Assembly (NCBI GenBank): GCA_963170055.1
Contig: CAUJGJ010000324.1
Coordinates: 1,130,001 to 1,147,500 of the forward strand
Length of the DNA: 17,500 nt
Direction of reading: 5' to 3'
Source: Halisarca cf. caerulea
Lineage: Eukaryota > Porifera > Demospongiae > Chondrillida > Halisarcidae
Positions 9,427 through 17,500 of the stretch are shown piece by piece. Under the pieces are notes generated by a model. That model worked only from the letters and a program-made list of their open reading frames with translations. It had not been told where the DNA came from and did no database searches. Position 1 is the stretch's first letter, and every line of letters starts with the position of its first letter. A program made the translations under genes and the position numbers.

Positions 9427-9524
9427 TGTGTGGTGTGTGTGTGTTTGTGTGTGTGTGCATGTGTGTTTATGTGTGTGTTTGTGTGTGTGTGTGTATTTTT
9501 GTTGTCTGTGTATGTGAGTGTGTT

Positions 9525-9596
<72 letters not shown>
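9256..9596. repeat. (GT)n microsatellite, longest in the window
   Basis: About 341 bp. Both outer parts are pure GT (9256-9330 and about 9531-9596). The middle carries GTAT, GTTT, GTGC and GGTG variants and a short non-repeat core near 9495-9522 (TTTTTGTTGTCTGTG). The pure edges and varied centre suggest old central and young outer expansion. Confidence 0.97.
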
Positions 9597-9597
<1 letters not shown>

Positions 9598-9702
9598 ATT
9601 TCTGGTATGTACTAGCACCACAGTGTCTGCATTCGCTAAATCGAATGAAGCATCGAGCACACATGCCACTTTACTCAAATGAACCTTAAAAATCGCATAA
9701 TT

Positions 9703-9786
9703 CTCATAAGCATGTATGCTTGACCATACAATACATGGAGTGGAGCGTGCATTTCATGAGCAGTACAAGAGCATACTGCTTATGAG
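9703..9786. repeat. Nested inverted repeats CTCATAAGCA-GTATGC
   Basis: CTCATAAGCATGTATGC (9703-9719) pairs with GCATACTGCTTATGAG (9771-9786). The same right arm can instead pair with TCATGAGCAGTA (9754-9765) at 11 of 12 positions over an 8-nt loop. The two foldings exclude each other. This could be a decayed foldback element of about 84 bp. Confidence 0.7.
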
Positions 9787-9892
9787 CTCCAAAGATGATG
9801 TCATTGGGAGTGGCAGACAGTAGCTACAATGTAAGCTGTACTAATGAGCTCGCATTAGGGATATTGGAAATTGTGCTATGCATGAGAGTTAC

Positions 9893-9895
<3 letters not shown>

Positions 9896-9954
<59 letters not shown>
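9896..9954. repeat. (GT)n microsatellite
   Basis: A 59-bp pure GT tract ending in GCGCACGTGCATGCATC, an alternating purine/pyrimidine edge. Confidence 0.97.
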
Positions 9955-9957
<3 letters not shown>

Positions 9958-11017
9958 ACGTGCATGCATCTATGGTGTGTGGGTGTGTGGGTGTAGGAGT
10001 GTGTTGAGTAAGCATGTATGTCTGTATTATGTGTGGGTGTCCACACTCTGTATACGTGTATGATGTGTATTCATGTGTGCTACCTGTAGAACTTCTTACC
10101 CACATAGTGTGGGGTTATTGGAGGTCCACTGTACTTCCTTACACTCTGCTTGGGATAGTTTAACCTGAGACTCTGAAAGAATCACTTTAGCCCAGTGTTC
10201 ACAGCTTTTGGTGTAGCACAGGGCATCTAGTGTGTCTGGAGGAAAGTGGGGGTGAAACCAAACTACTCCTATCATCTCGGCTCAGGTAACTGACAACTCG
10301 TAACGTTTTTCACTTGTCGAAGGTTTCCCGTGTGTGTATGCATCAACATTGTCTGCAGAATGCATGAAACACTTAACAATTGGAAGTATTGCCGTCTTGA
10401 CGGCATGCTTGCTGCGGTGGTTCATTTTGGGAGCGATTTGTGTTTAAGATGACAAATTTCCTCCTACTCTTGCCAGCGCGTTGATCCACTCTCAATGAGC
10501 GTGTGTGCTTGGACATCTGAGAAATTGTCAGTGCCATCCCTGATATACATTACAGTGTGTATTGCCGTTAGTTGAATATCTGTAAGTGTGTATGGATAGT
10601 TTCCTGTGTAAATCATCTATGTGAGTGTTCATGGCATGTGAAGTTACCACCTTTTGCCACACACCTGTAGTTCAGAGTTAGTGTGGTTTGCCCACATTGG
10701 TCAACCAAAACTTCTACTTTTCTCACCAAACATCTAGACTATTAGGCTGGGTATGCATACAGTGTGTGTGTCTTCTGAAAGTGAGAGGTGTATCATGATC
10801 TGTATATGTACGTGTTTCCGCATGGCAAGCGAAGTTTCTATTCATATCGTTTTAACACTATTTGTATGTGCTGGTATTCCTTACACTGCTGATTCCCATG
10901 CATACTTGCGGCTGTTGACAGAATGTCCGGAATGTTGTTTTTTTTCTGTGTGATTTTGTTTTTGTTGTTGCTTTTCCTTACATTGTTGTCATATACAATG
11001 CACAAACAAACATTATT

Positions 11018-11020
<3 letters not shown>
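9955..11020. other. No gene recognised; one mini pogo-like hairpin
   Basis: Besides the hairpin element at 10081-10133, a short perfect hairpin TGCCGTC-TT-GACGGCA (10390-10405) and a T/G-rich stretch (10930-10980) are seen. No coding frame is convincing. Confidence 0.55.
10081..10133. mobile_element. Minimal pogo-like hairpin (two termini back to back)
   Basis: The right end GTGTGGGGTTATTGGAGGTC followed by CACTGTA is, in complement, TACAGTGGACCTCCAATAAC, a typical pogo-like terminus. The left part TACCTGTAGAACTTCTTACC then CACA is an imperfect inverted copy, so about 53 bp form one hairpin with TA outside. It may be the remains of a MITE that lost its middle, or a solo end with a chance partner. 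Confidence 0.45.

Positions 11021-11092
<72 letters not shown>
11021..11092. repeat. (CA)n microsatellite
   Basis: A 72-bp CA tract with a single CGCA variant. Confidence 0.97.
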
Positions 11093-11130
11093 CGCTGATA
11101 GCAAGTACAAATGTGACATCCCCTCCGAAG

Positions 11131-11156
11131 GTACATACTAAGCAATTTCCACTGTA
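11131..11156. mobile_element. Pogo-like right end, GGTTAGTAAGTACC type
   Basis: GGTACATACTAAGCAATTTC followed by CACTGTA (from 11130) is in complement TACAGTGGAAATTGCTTAGT then ATGTACC, close to the terminus at 16539. The CA tract 38 bp to its left is preceded by ATTATTAGTACAC, which could be the remains of the left motif, so the microsatellite may have expanded inside the element. The left boundary is not identified. Confidence 0.45.
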
Positions 11157-11987
11157 CTGTACTGTGTCCTGTTGGGAGCCTTCAGAGTGTGTGGTGAGTG
11201 CGGTGCAGTGTTGTCTTACATGTGGTGGGATTCTCCTTACAAACAACCTTACCTCCTTCAACTTCCAGACCTCACATCATTTCTCTAGCAGAAATGATCT
11301 TACCGCAGGTGCATGGGGGCACGGGGTGTTATGAAGAATTTGGGATGATGCAAAAACAAAAGGCCGCCCATGCAATACCATAGAACTGAACCCTATTATT
11401 TCAAATGTCTCACTACGTGTATTTCTAGGAACTCCAAAGATCACTTACTCGGACTACACAGGTGTGATGACCTAAGAGTAGTATGGTGATCAGGATGATG
11501 TAAACTGTCTGATACAGAGAGGAGAGGTTTTTTAGACTGTGGACCCTGTGTGCCTTTTCTCTCTCTCTTTGTACTTCTTGTGACACAAGAAAAAATGCAG
11601 ACTGTTCAGAATTGTATGGTTTTCATATCTTTAGATCACAGAAATTCTAATTTCTTTAGTGTTTTGGACTTCTTTGGAAATTGGGTTTGACCATCGATAC
11701 TCCAAAAGATGTTTGGAGTATCTATGGATTGACACAGGTCTAGTTATGTCAGTTGCACCTTAGTTGTCACTATGGGGTTAGCCGTTACCAGGGCATTAGT
11801 TCTTTTGTATGGTGGTCTGTTGTGGTGGACAGTCTTTCATGCAGTCATCTTCAGGTTAATTGTTTTCTCTGAACACAAAGTATTAGGAGAATCCCTGGTT
11901 CTTCAATGTTCCTTTTAGTGACATCATCCGTGTGTGTCTTTGTGTTTGTATGGTTATTTCATCAACCATTGCTGGTGCTCAATCCTG
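11157..11987. other. No gene recognised; one strong hairpin
   Basis: Overlapping frames of 61-73 codons (11113-11383) have no recognisable content. A pyrimidine run CTCTCTCTCT is near 11560. The only clear structure is the hairpin at 11691-11727, listed separately. Confidence 0.55.
11691..11727. repeat. Hairpin with 16-bp stem and 5-nt loop
   Basis: CCATCGATACTCCAAA (11691-11706), loop AGATG, then TTTGGAGTATCTATGG (11712-11727). Fifteen of 16 positions pair. It is the tightest foldback in the window outside the microsatellites. It is shorter than a usual microRNA precursor. Confidence 0.8.
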
Positions 11988-12149
11988 TACATTGAGACCT
12001 CTATAATAAGGACACCACTGGGACTACAGTAAGCTATCCTGTACAGTGAAACCTCTATAATAAGGACACCACTGGGACTACAGTAAGCTATCCTGTACAG
12101 TGAAACCTCTATAGTAAGGACACCACTGGGACCACAATAAACTATCCTG
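11988..12149. repeat. Three perfect-period 54-bp tandem copies of the MITE terminus
   Basis: Units start at 11988, 12042 and 12096 and each ends CTATCCTG, so the internal junctions read CTG-TA-CAG. Units 1 and 2 differ at 2 positions and units 2 and 3 at 4, counted by eye. Confidence 0.95.
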
Positions 12150-12289
12150 TATATGGAGGTGTCCTTATTTCGGAGGTTTTAAATGTAGACATGTCAATGC
12201 AAGAGATGTCAAATGGGGCAGAGCAATGGTATTCTGTTAAAGGAGGTGACTGCATTTCGGAGGTGTACCTCAACAGAGGTTTTTCTGTA
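11988..12289. mobile_element. Pogo/Tigger-like MITE, CTCTATAATAAGGACACC type, with triplicated end
   Basis: The right end in complement is TACAGAAAAACCTCTGTTGA, with TA at 12288-12289. The left terminus TACAGTGAAACCTCTATAAT then AAGGACACC occurs three times, starting at 11988, 12042 and 12096. An inverted copy GGTGTCCTTATTTCGGAGGT (from 12158) pairs with the last of these at 18 of 22 positions, and further inverted copies lie in the right half (GGAGGTGACTGCATTTCGGA near 12242). The original element is probably 12096-12289, with the two extra ends added on its left. There is no transposase. Confidence 0.85.
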
Positions 12290-13584
12290 TACAGTAGCTG
12301 CACTCCTTCGCAGACCTTTTACCACATGGTCAGTAGTGCAGAAGTTTGTTTTTTATAAGCCACGGTTACTGGTTGGGTCTTCAACCCCTGTCCTTCCTGT
12401 AAGTTCACTCTCCATCCCTCACACCTCCCACACTCCACCCCTGATTGCTTCTTTCATGTTCAAAGGTACCACCTTGATTGGCTGTTGAACAGTTTGAATC
12501 GTGTTGAATCAGTTAAACAAACTTTATGTTTGGGAGAGCTTGAAGCCATATAAGGGTCCTATGAAGCCTTGAGTAGAGTCCAAAATCTTGCCTCTCTACA
12601 CTCATGTATGTAGGCAAGCACACAGTGTGGTGGCCTGGAGTTCTATGAACCAGGCTAATAGTCTGCATTAGGGATGACACGGAAACAAATGGCCTTCCAC
12701 TTGCAATAATATGTTTTATAGCTCCAATATCCACTTATTTTGTATTTTGACCAACATTTGGAATAGAGTGTAAAGTGCACTTCTCTTAGTTTTCTCTTGG
12801 ACAAATTTTCAAAAGTTTATGTATCAAGAAAAGTTATATAATTCTGTCTTCTTTTATTCTCACCTGTTTTTAAACGCATTATTATATAATATTTTATCAT
12901 ACTTACATGTACGTATCTTATTGTGGAGAAATCCCTGTAGTTCCTTCAGAATCTCTAACCCTCTGAAAACAACCCACTAGAGACCATCCCATCTCTTGAC
13001 TGTAATCTCTGTGTACTGATTCCTTGCTTTCAAGTCTGCATGGGCAGTTGCTCGGGTACATGCAAAATGCAAGAGTGCCAAGAACTGGATATGTATATGT
13101 CAAGCAAAAGCGTGCTGAACACTAGACTTTGTGCGAATCGAATACAATAGTCCTGAAAACTAAACATATGTACTGTATGTCAAGTACATGTGTACTGAAA
13201 ACTACATATGCACATAGGTGGGTACGAATGTGCTGTACAAGTATGATGTGTTGAAGTGGATACGGCATTGGCCATTCAAGAGTCTAATGCGGAAATCCTC
13301 TTAGGCAACATTGGAAGGACTTCTGGCCAGTTTCCATTGTCTTTGTGCTGTGACTAAACAGGTTTCGCATCCAGATATATTTTCCATACGTGTTCGTTTT
13401 CTGTTTCTTGTTCAATATTGCACGCCCATTGGAAACTATAGCTGAAACTCTATCTCATGGAAACTGTGTTTCTCAATGCTCAAATGCCACAGTTTTCATG
13501 ACTAATGCTGTTCCTGTGTTCACTGGACTGGCTGACTGACTACATCGAAATTGATTAGGTATAATTTGCCCCGCAGTGTGTGAC

Positions 13585-13585
<1 letters not shown>
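12290..13585. other. No gene recognised; short direct repeats
   Basis: About 1.3 kb with no convincing gene. TATGTCAAG...CTGAA(C/A)ACTA occurs at 13096-13124 and 13176-13204, exactly 80 bp apart (23 of 29 matches). CTGAAAACTA then (A)ACATATG occurs at about 13153 and 13195. An A/T-rich stretch is at 12800-12905. The frame at 12213-12488 starts inside the MITE and is not called. Confidence 0.55.
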
Positions 13586-13661
<76 letters not shown>

Positions 13662-13730
13662 AATATAGTCACCATGTTCTATTCCTGTGTGCACTGGGTT
13701 GGCTCAACCTGTTAACTCTACATTGAAAGT
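13511..13730. repeat. Diverged direct duplication flanking a GT tract
   Basis: TTCCTGTGTTCACTGGACTG (13511) and TTCCTGTGTGCACTGGGTTG (13682) begin two related segments that also share GGCT and then CTACAT(C/T)GAAA. The copies, about 42 and 49 bp, lie 171 bp apart with the GT tract of 13586-13660 between them. Confidence 0.7.
13586..13660. repeat. (GT)n microsatellite
   Basis: A pure 75-bp GT tract lying between the two copies of the 13511/13682 duplication. Confidence 0.97.
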
Positions 13731-14474
13731 TGTGACATGCTATTGGGTCATAGTATGTGCCGTACAGTGCACGGCGCACGTGTATGTTACTGTACGACTA
13801 TCTATCAGTGTAACAGGAGTTTCCAGGTGTATGCCTGCCTGCAAGTTAACTTTCAGCATGGGCAGAGTGAAGACTAGGGCAGACTAGGAGAGCAGCCATA
13901 CAAGTGCAAACCATACAAGTGCAGATGTCACTTTTGCATTGGGGGTGAAACAGGTTAACTAATGTATAGCTGCTTTAGTACGTGCGAATTCTGTGAAATA
14001 GCTGCAAGGAAAGTGACGACACGAGTATATTGAAAAGAACTACTGTCGACAGGAATATTAATTCCAAGTACAGCATTTGCTTAAGAATAAATTGCAATTG
14101 TTACAGACAGCTTTTTATGCGTTCTTCTCGGGAGTGAGGCTTGTGCACGACATGCTATCCTTTTGTACAGATAGATCACACACTCTTGTTAGCCCTACGA
14201 AAGTTAGGGTGCATGACATACATGATTCTTAAGCAGATATGATACCAAAATACTTATATACTTTAATTTTCAAGGGAGGGGGAGATCTAGACTTTTGCAG
14301 GTCTTGAATTTTAGTGATGTTTGCATTTTTATATTTGTGGATAGCCTAGACTGTTTTGTTTATGTAAATGCCATTTATCTGTACCCTCATTCACTTGTGC
14401 CACGCTTTGATTTGTTTACAATTCGTTATAAGTCGTACTTCAACTGGAACAGCTGTGTATTGTACTGTGTATAT

Positions 14475-14478
<4 letters not shown>
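13731..14478. other. No gene recognised; one palindrome
   Basis: A palindrome at 13761-13796 (CGTACAGT...ACTGTACG) has TA-CAG and CTG-TA at its edges. A short duplication ACCATACAAGTGCA / CCATACAAGTGCA is near 13895-13920. Otherwise nothing is recognised. Confidence 0.55.
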
Positions 14479-14547
<69 letters not shown>

Positions 14548-14571
14548 ACACACACACACACATACACACAC
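14479..14571. repeat. (CA)n microsatellite
   Basis: A 93-bp CA tract with two CATACA variants near its right end. Confidence 0.97.
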
Positions 14572-14774
14572 TGTTGCTACATATATATGCACATATGTGG
14601 ACACAGATCTAGTGTAATAGAATCTACAGTTGAGGCTCTTTTGTTTCCACTAAGTGGTCTGTATGTATGTGATGCGATATGTTTACAATCCCACACCCAT
14701 TCGTAAGTGTTCGTGGTTCAGGGAGTGGTCCATCGTTTGTACAGAAGTTGTGTCTGTTTATTGCAACGTGCCCC

Positions 14775-14835
14775 ATATGTGGGATTTGTGACTCATTTTT
14801 GATTTGTCTGTGTTGTGCATAAGAGATGAACATAT

Positions 14836-14934
<99 letters not shown>

Positions 14935-14991
14935 GTGGGATTTGTGACTCATTTTTGATTTGTCTGTGTTGTGCATAAGAGATGAACATAT

Positions 14992-15063
<72 letters not shown>
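14775..15063. repeat. Two 66-bp identical units, each followed by a (CA)n tract
   Basis: ATATGTGGGATTTGTGACTC...GAACATATCACAT at 14775-14840 is repeated without any difference at 14931-14996. The first unit is followed by 90 bp of CA (14841-14930), the second by 67 bp (14997-15063). Period 156 bp. The absence of substitutions means a recent duplication of unit plus microsatellite, or an assembly artefact. Confidence 0.97.
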
Positions 15064-15065
<2 letters not shown>

Positions 15066-15719
15066 CACACGTACGTGCACTTTGGCTAGTACATTGGTAT
15101 TCAATTTATGTATTTCATGGGAAATGACACACGGTACGATTCTTGTGTACATTAGCAGCACACAGTGCAAATGTATGAGGTGGGTGCAATTTTCCACAAG
15201 CCATATGTGATACTTCACATTATAGCATCATATTACGCCTGCATGTGAAAAGTGTGTCTGCTGTGAGTGTACATGTGCACAGTTCGCTGTATGCATGTGT
15301 GCACTCTATCATACATACATACGTACGTACTGTAGGTTTGTGCATACTAAAGATGTAATGCGGTGTAAAACATTAGTACCTACTTGAGGAGTCGGACCAC
15401 TGTGGTTCACCTCACAAAGTGAGCTCTATGTAAACTCTGTGTTTGGTTTTGCCCTCTCTGACCCCCCTGTCTGGAGAACATGAGTGGGTATGTATTGTGG
15501 TCGGCCATTAAACTGATCTCACCCCGAGGATCACACCTTGTGGCTCTTGGAGACAAGATGGCTGCTTAGTTTGAGTACCATGAAGTTAATGTTGAGTAGG
15601 ATGATTCCAACATATTGGCAAATTATATACATACGTACATACATTCATACATGCATACATATACCTATACATGCTGTATAGTGTTCAGTAATTGTTTGGG
15701 TTTCTTTTTGGTATCTTGT
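15064..15719. other. No gene recognised; small hairpins and TACA-rich patches
   Basis: Two adjacent perfect hairpins, ACCAC-T-GTGGT and CTCAC-AAA-GTGAG, lie at 15396-15423. Degenerate TACA/TACG patches lie at 15310-15330 and 15624-15672; the latter could be the tail of the SINE just downstream. No coding frame is convincing. Confidence 0.55.
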
Positions 15720-15722
15720 TTA

Positions 15723-15766
15723 CGTGGGACCCCTTTAGCCTGAGGCTACTCCTCCAGGGGCCCACG
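15723..15766. other. Compound hairpin at the SINE 3' part
   Basis: CGTGGGACCCCT pairs with AGGGGCCCACG with one bulged base. Inside it AGCC-TGA-GGCT forms a second stem. This may be a structured 3' domain of the SINE RNA or an independent small foldback. Confidence 0.6.
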
Positions 15767-15846
15767 AAACTCATGCAAATCACGCACAATTTCTACATAC
15801 ACATTGTGTGGCTTCAGTAGCTGCACTTTTTTTCATAAACAAGCAA

Positions 15847-15929
15847 GGGGTGCAGGTTGGGAATCGAACCCACAAACTTTAATTGGTGTTATGTCCACAC
15901 AGGCTAGCTACTGAGCCACCCTGCACCCC
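15847..15929 (-). ncRNA. tRNA-like head of the SINE
   Basis: Acceptor-like stem GTGCAGG/CCTGCAC, D-arm GGCT-CAGTAGCT-AGCC and T-arm with TTCGATT loop are all present. The anticodon stem has two mismatches, the residue before the anticodon is not T, and about 10 nt separate it from the T-arm. It is therefore not a functional tRNA gene but tRNA-derived. Confidence 0.7.
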
Positions 15930-15930
15930 C

Positions 15931-16095
<165 letters not shown>

Positions 16096-16538
16096 GTATG
16101 CTATACATACATGAATCCTGTACCTCACTGAGTTCTTCGCTATTTCCTTTACTGAACGCGGAATATAAAACTGTAAATCGGTGACTTTGACAAGCGATTG
16201 AAAGGAAATCTGAAAGGAGTAGTTTCCTTTGGGTTCTATTGAAGTAGCAGATGAAATAATTTGTTAGAGTAAGGATTCATCACAATGTTTGTGGCTGACA
16301 AACATATTAAAAAAAACTTCCTGCCTTGTTAGTGAAAGAGATTGTGAAAATGTACAGTCTGTCCAGCGATGCTATGCTATTTCTTTATTTGCGCTGCACA
16401 AAAAGTCCAGGAAATTTAACTGCCAATTACTACAGCAACTTCCGCAAATTACAAAACCTTCATTTTCTGACTCACCATGTGAGACAAAACCATGGTGGCA
16501 CTTTTACCGTGTGATGCAATGTTATTGCAAGGACTTAA
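16096..16538. other. No gene recognised
   Basis: A/T-rich single-copy-looking sequence. The plus-strand frame 16289-16633 (114 codons) has no family resemblance I know, and its last third lies inside the following MITE, so it is not called. Confidence 0.5.
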
Positions 16539-16857
16539 TACAGTCAAACTCGGTTAGTAAGTACCCTCATGCAAGAGAAGGCAAAATAGGTGCTTACTAT
16601 CCAAGGTGCTATCAATGGTATTGTATGAGGTAGGGCAGAGTAATGAGTACTTACAATCCAGGAGTACTTACTAACCCAGGTACTTACTAACAGAGTTTTA
16701 CTGTACCTAGGATAATACACACTCCTGGATATTTAGTCCTCCTTGCTGTCTCCCTACCTCGTGTGGTACTGAATTCAACACCAACAATAAGTACTTCTGA
16801 TAGTGAGAGTGATTTTAGTCATCCCTCATTGATACTTACTAGCCAAGTTTGACTGTA
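16539..16857. mobile_element. Pogo/Tigger-like MITE, GGTTAGTAAGTACC type, composite
   Basis: The left end TACAGTCAAACTCGGTTAGT then AAGTACCC starts at 16539. An inner right end at 16705 reads in complement TACAGTAAAACTCTGTTAGT then AAGTACC, a near match. An outer right end at 16857 reads TACAGTCAAACTTGGCTAGT then AAGTA. Inverted motifs GGTGCTTACTATCCAAG (16589-16605), GAGTACTTACAATCCAGG (about 16655) and AGTACTTACTAACCCAGG (about 16673) lie between. Either the element is 16541-16703 with an added fragment, or it is 315 bp with internally repeated ends. TA flanks each of the three ends. Confidence 0.85.
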
Positions 16858-17500
16858 TATGCTGGATTTTCAAACTACATACTAGAGATACCGCACCCCC
16901 ACCCACCCCCGGGCTCATTTTACTACCCTGTGTACTCTTTTGGCTGATCACGGTGCAAAGTGAAAAAAGTCCATGTACGTATGTGCTGGTCTGTACTCTG
17001 CGTGTCACGCGATATTCAAACTACCCCTATTGTCCAGCACCTTGTTTGTTGCTCATACATACAGTCACTATCACTTGACATTAATTCCACATTGTGTGCA
17101 TATGAGGAGGTGCCAGTCCGACAGGTACACACACTAACAGCAGTGGTCGTGTACCCGGTAATCCCCTGGGAGACGATATTGACACTGAGCAAACGTGTAC
17201 TCTGTGAGCCATGAATGAATTTGGTTATCTTTCAATTTGCACACATTAGCGAACTGTTAAAAAAATGTCGAAAAGTGTGTACATGTCTGCTAATGATTGT
17301 GCATAGAAACACTACATTAATGTCATAATTTGTATAACTACACACTGACTTTTACACTGTACTTACGAGTATAAAATCAAATTGGTTGCATACACAGTTG
17401 GAGTTTAAAAGTATAATGCATTGGTCTTGACATGCTTCCCAAATCCTGTGGGATTGACACCTGTTGATGAGGTTGTTTGCGTGTAGAATTCATAAACTGT
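16858..17500. other. No gene recognised
   Basis: No repeat or transposon end recognised. A C-rich run CCCCCACCCACCCCCGGG lies at 16896-16913. The frame 16960-17214 matches nothing I know. Confidence 0.55.

Larger units (their letters stand above)
15720..15929 (-). mobile_element. tRNA-derived SINE, minus strand
   Basis: Read on the minus strand, the element starts at 15929 with a tRNA-like head (15929-15847). It has an internal polymerase III A-box-like TGGCTCAGTAG (15918-15908) and a perfect B box GGTTCGATTCC (15870-15860). The head closes with a 10-bp stem, GGGGTGCAGG / CCTGCACCCC. The body continues to about 15720 and ends in a compound hairpin. The 3' limit is uncertain; a TACA-rich patch at 15624-15672 may be its tail. 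The family is not identified. Confidence 0.7.

Noticed and set aside
11988..12149. CRISPR-like array
   Set aside because: The 54-bp units are directly adjacent, with no unique spacers, and match a transposon end in a eukaryotic context.
15847..15929. Functional tRNA gene
   Set aside because: The anticodon stem is mismatched, the base before the anticodon is not T and the variable region is too long. It fits a SINE head.
16289..16633. 114-codon plus-strand frame
   Set aside because: The last third lies in the MITE starting at 16539; the first part resembles no family I know and no splice context supports it.
16896..16913. G-quadruplex on the minus strand
   Set aside because: Only three G runs of three or more are close together; a fourth is lacking for a standard quadruplex.

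Overview
This window looks like non-coding eukaryotic nuclear DNA, most probably from an animal (a marine-invertebrate-type genome such as a sponge is my guess; the taxon is not resolved by the sequence). I recognise no protein-coding gene. No open frame has a domain, a signal or a family resemblance I can name. The longest frames are translations of CA/GT repeats, and the few other frames of about 100 codons overlap repeats or transposon remnants. There is no operon structure and no rRNA. The one tRNA-like sequence is a SINE head rather than a working tRNA gene.

Two kinds of repeat dominate. The first is simple repeat: thirteen CA/GT tracts of 58 to 341 bp, one compound CA/GA tract, one TACA tetranucleotide tract and one long TA tract. 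Together they cover about 2.27 kb, or 13% of the window. The second is short non-autonomous DNA transposons. At least eight elements or element ends carry termini of the type TA|CAGtnnAACCTC...ATCCGnCACC with TA outside, the signature of pogo/Tigger-like members of the Tc1/mariner superfamily. One further element (3371-3614) has 59-bp inverted repeats beginning GGCCCCATTTACAC and TTA on both sides, as in PIF/Harbinger-like MITEs.

Layout: 1-400 GT tract with CACA interruptions; 513-689 pogo-like MITE; 1215-1690 tandem and degenerate pogo-like ends; 1801-2020 a 20-bp minisatellite; 2240-2384 CA; 3371-3614 Harbinger-like MITE; 3702-3938 GT; 4375-4530 and 5056-5248 pogo-like MITEs; 5369-5617 CA; 5887-5944 GT; 6061-6176 TACA tract abutting a second copy of the 5056 family (6172-6372); 7028-7221 and 7661-7834 pogo-like MITEs; 8763-8976 CA/GA; 9256-9596 and 9896-9954 GT; 10081-10133 mini hairpin element; 11021-11092 CA next to a pogo-like end; 11988-12289 a pogo-like MITE whose terminus is tandemly triplicated; 13586-13660 GT inside a diverged duplication; 14479-14571 CA; 14775-15063 a perfect 66-bp duplication alternating with CA tracts; about 15720-15930 tRNA-derived SINE on the minus strand; 15931-16095 TA tract; 16539-16857 composite pogo-like MITE.

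The most noteworthy pattern is that several unrelated-looking pogo-type MITE families share one layout: a terminal motif, an inverted copy of it 30-50 bp inside (so the left end folds into a hairpin), and one or more further inverted copies at the right end. In two places the terminus has been amplified in tandem, and in one place a TACA microsatellite runs straight into the TACA that forms an element's end.
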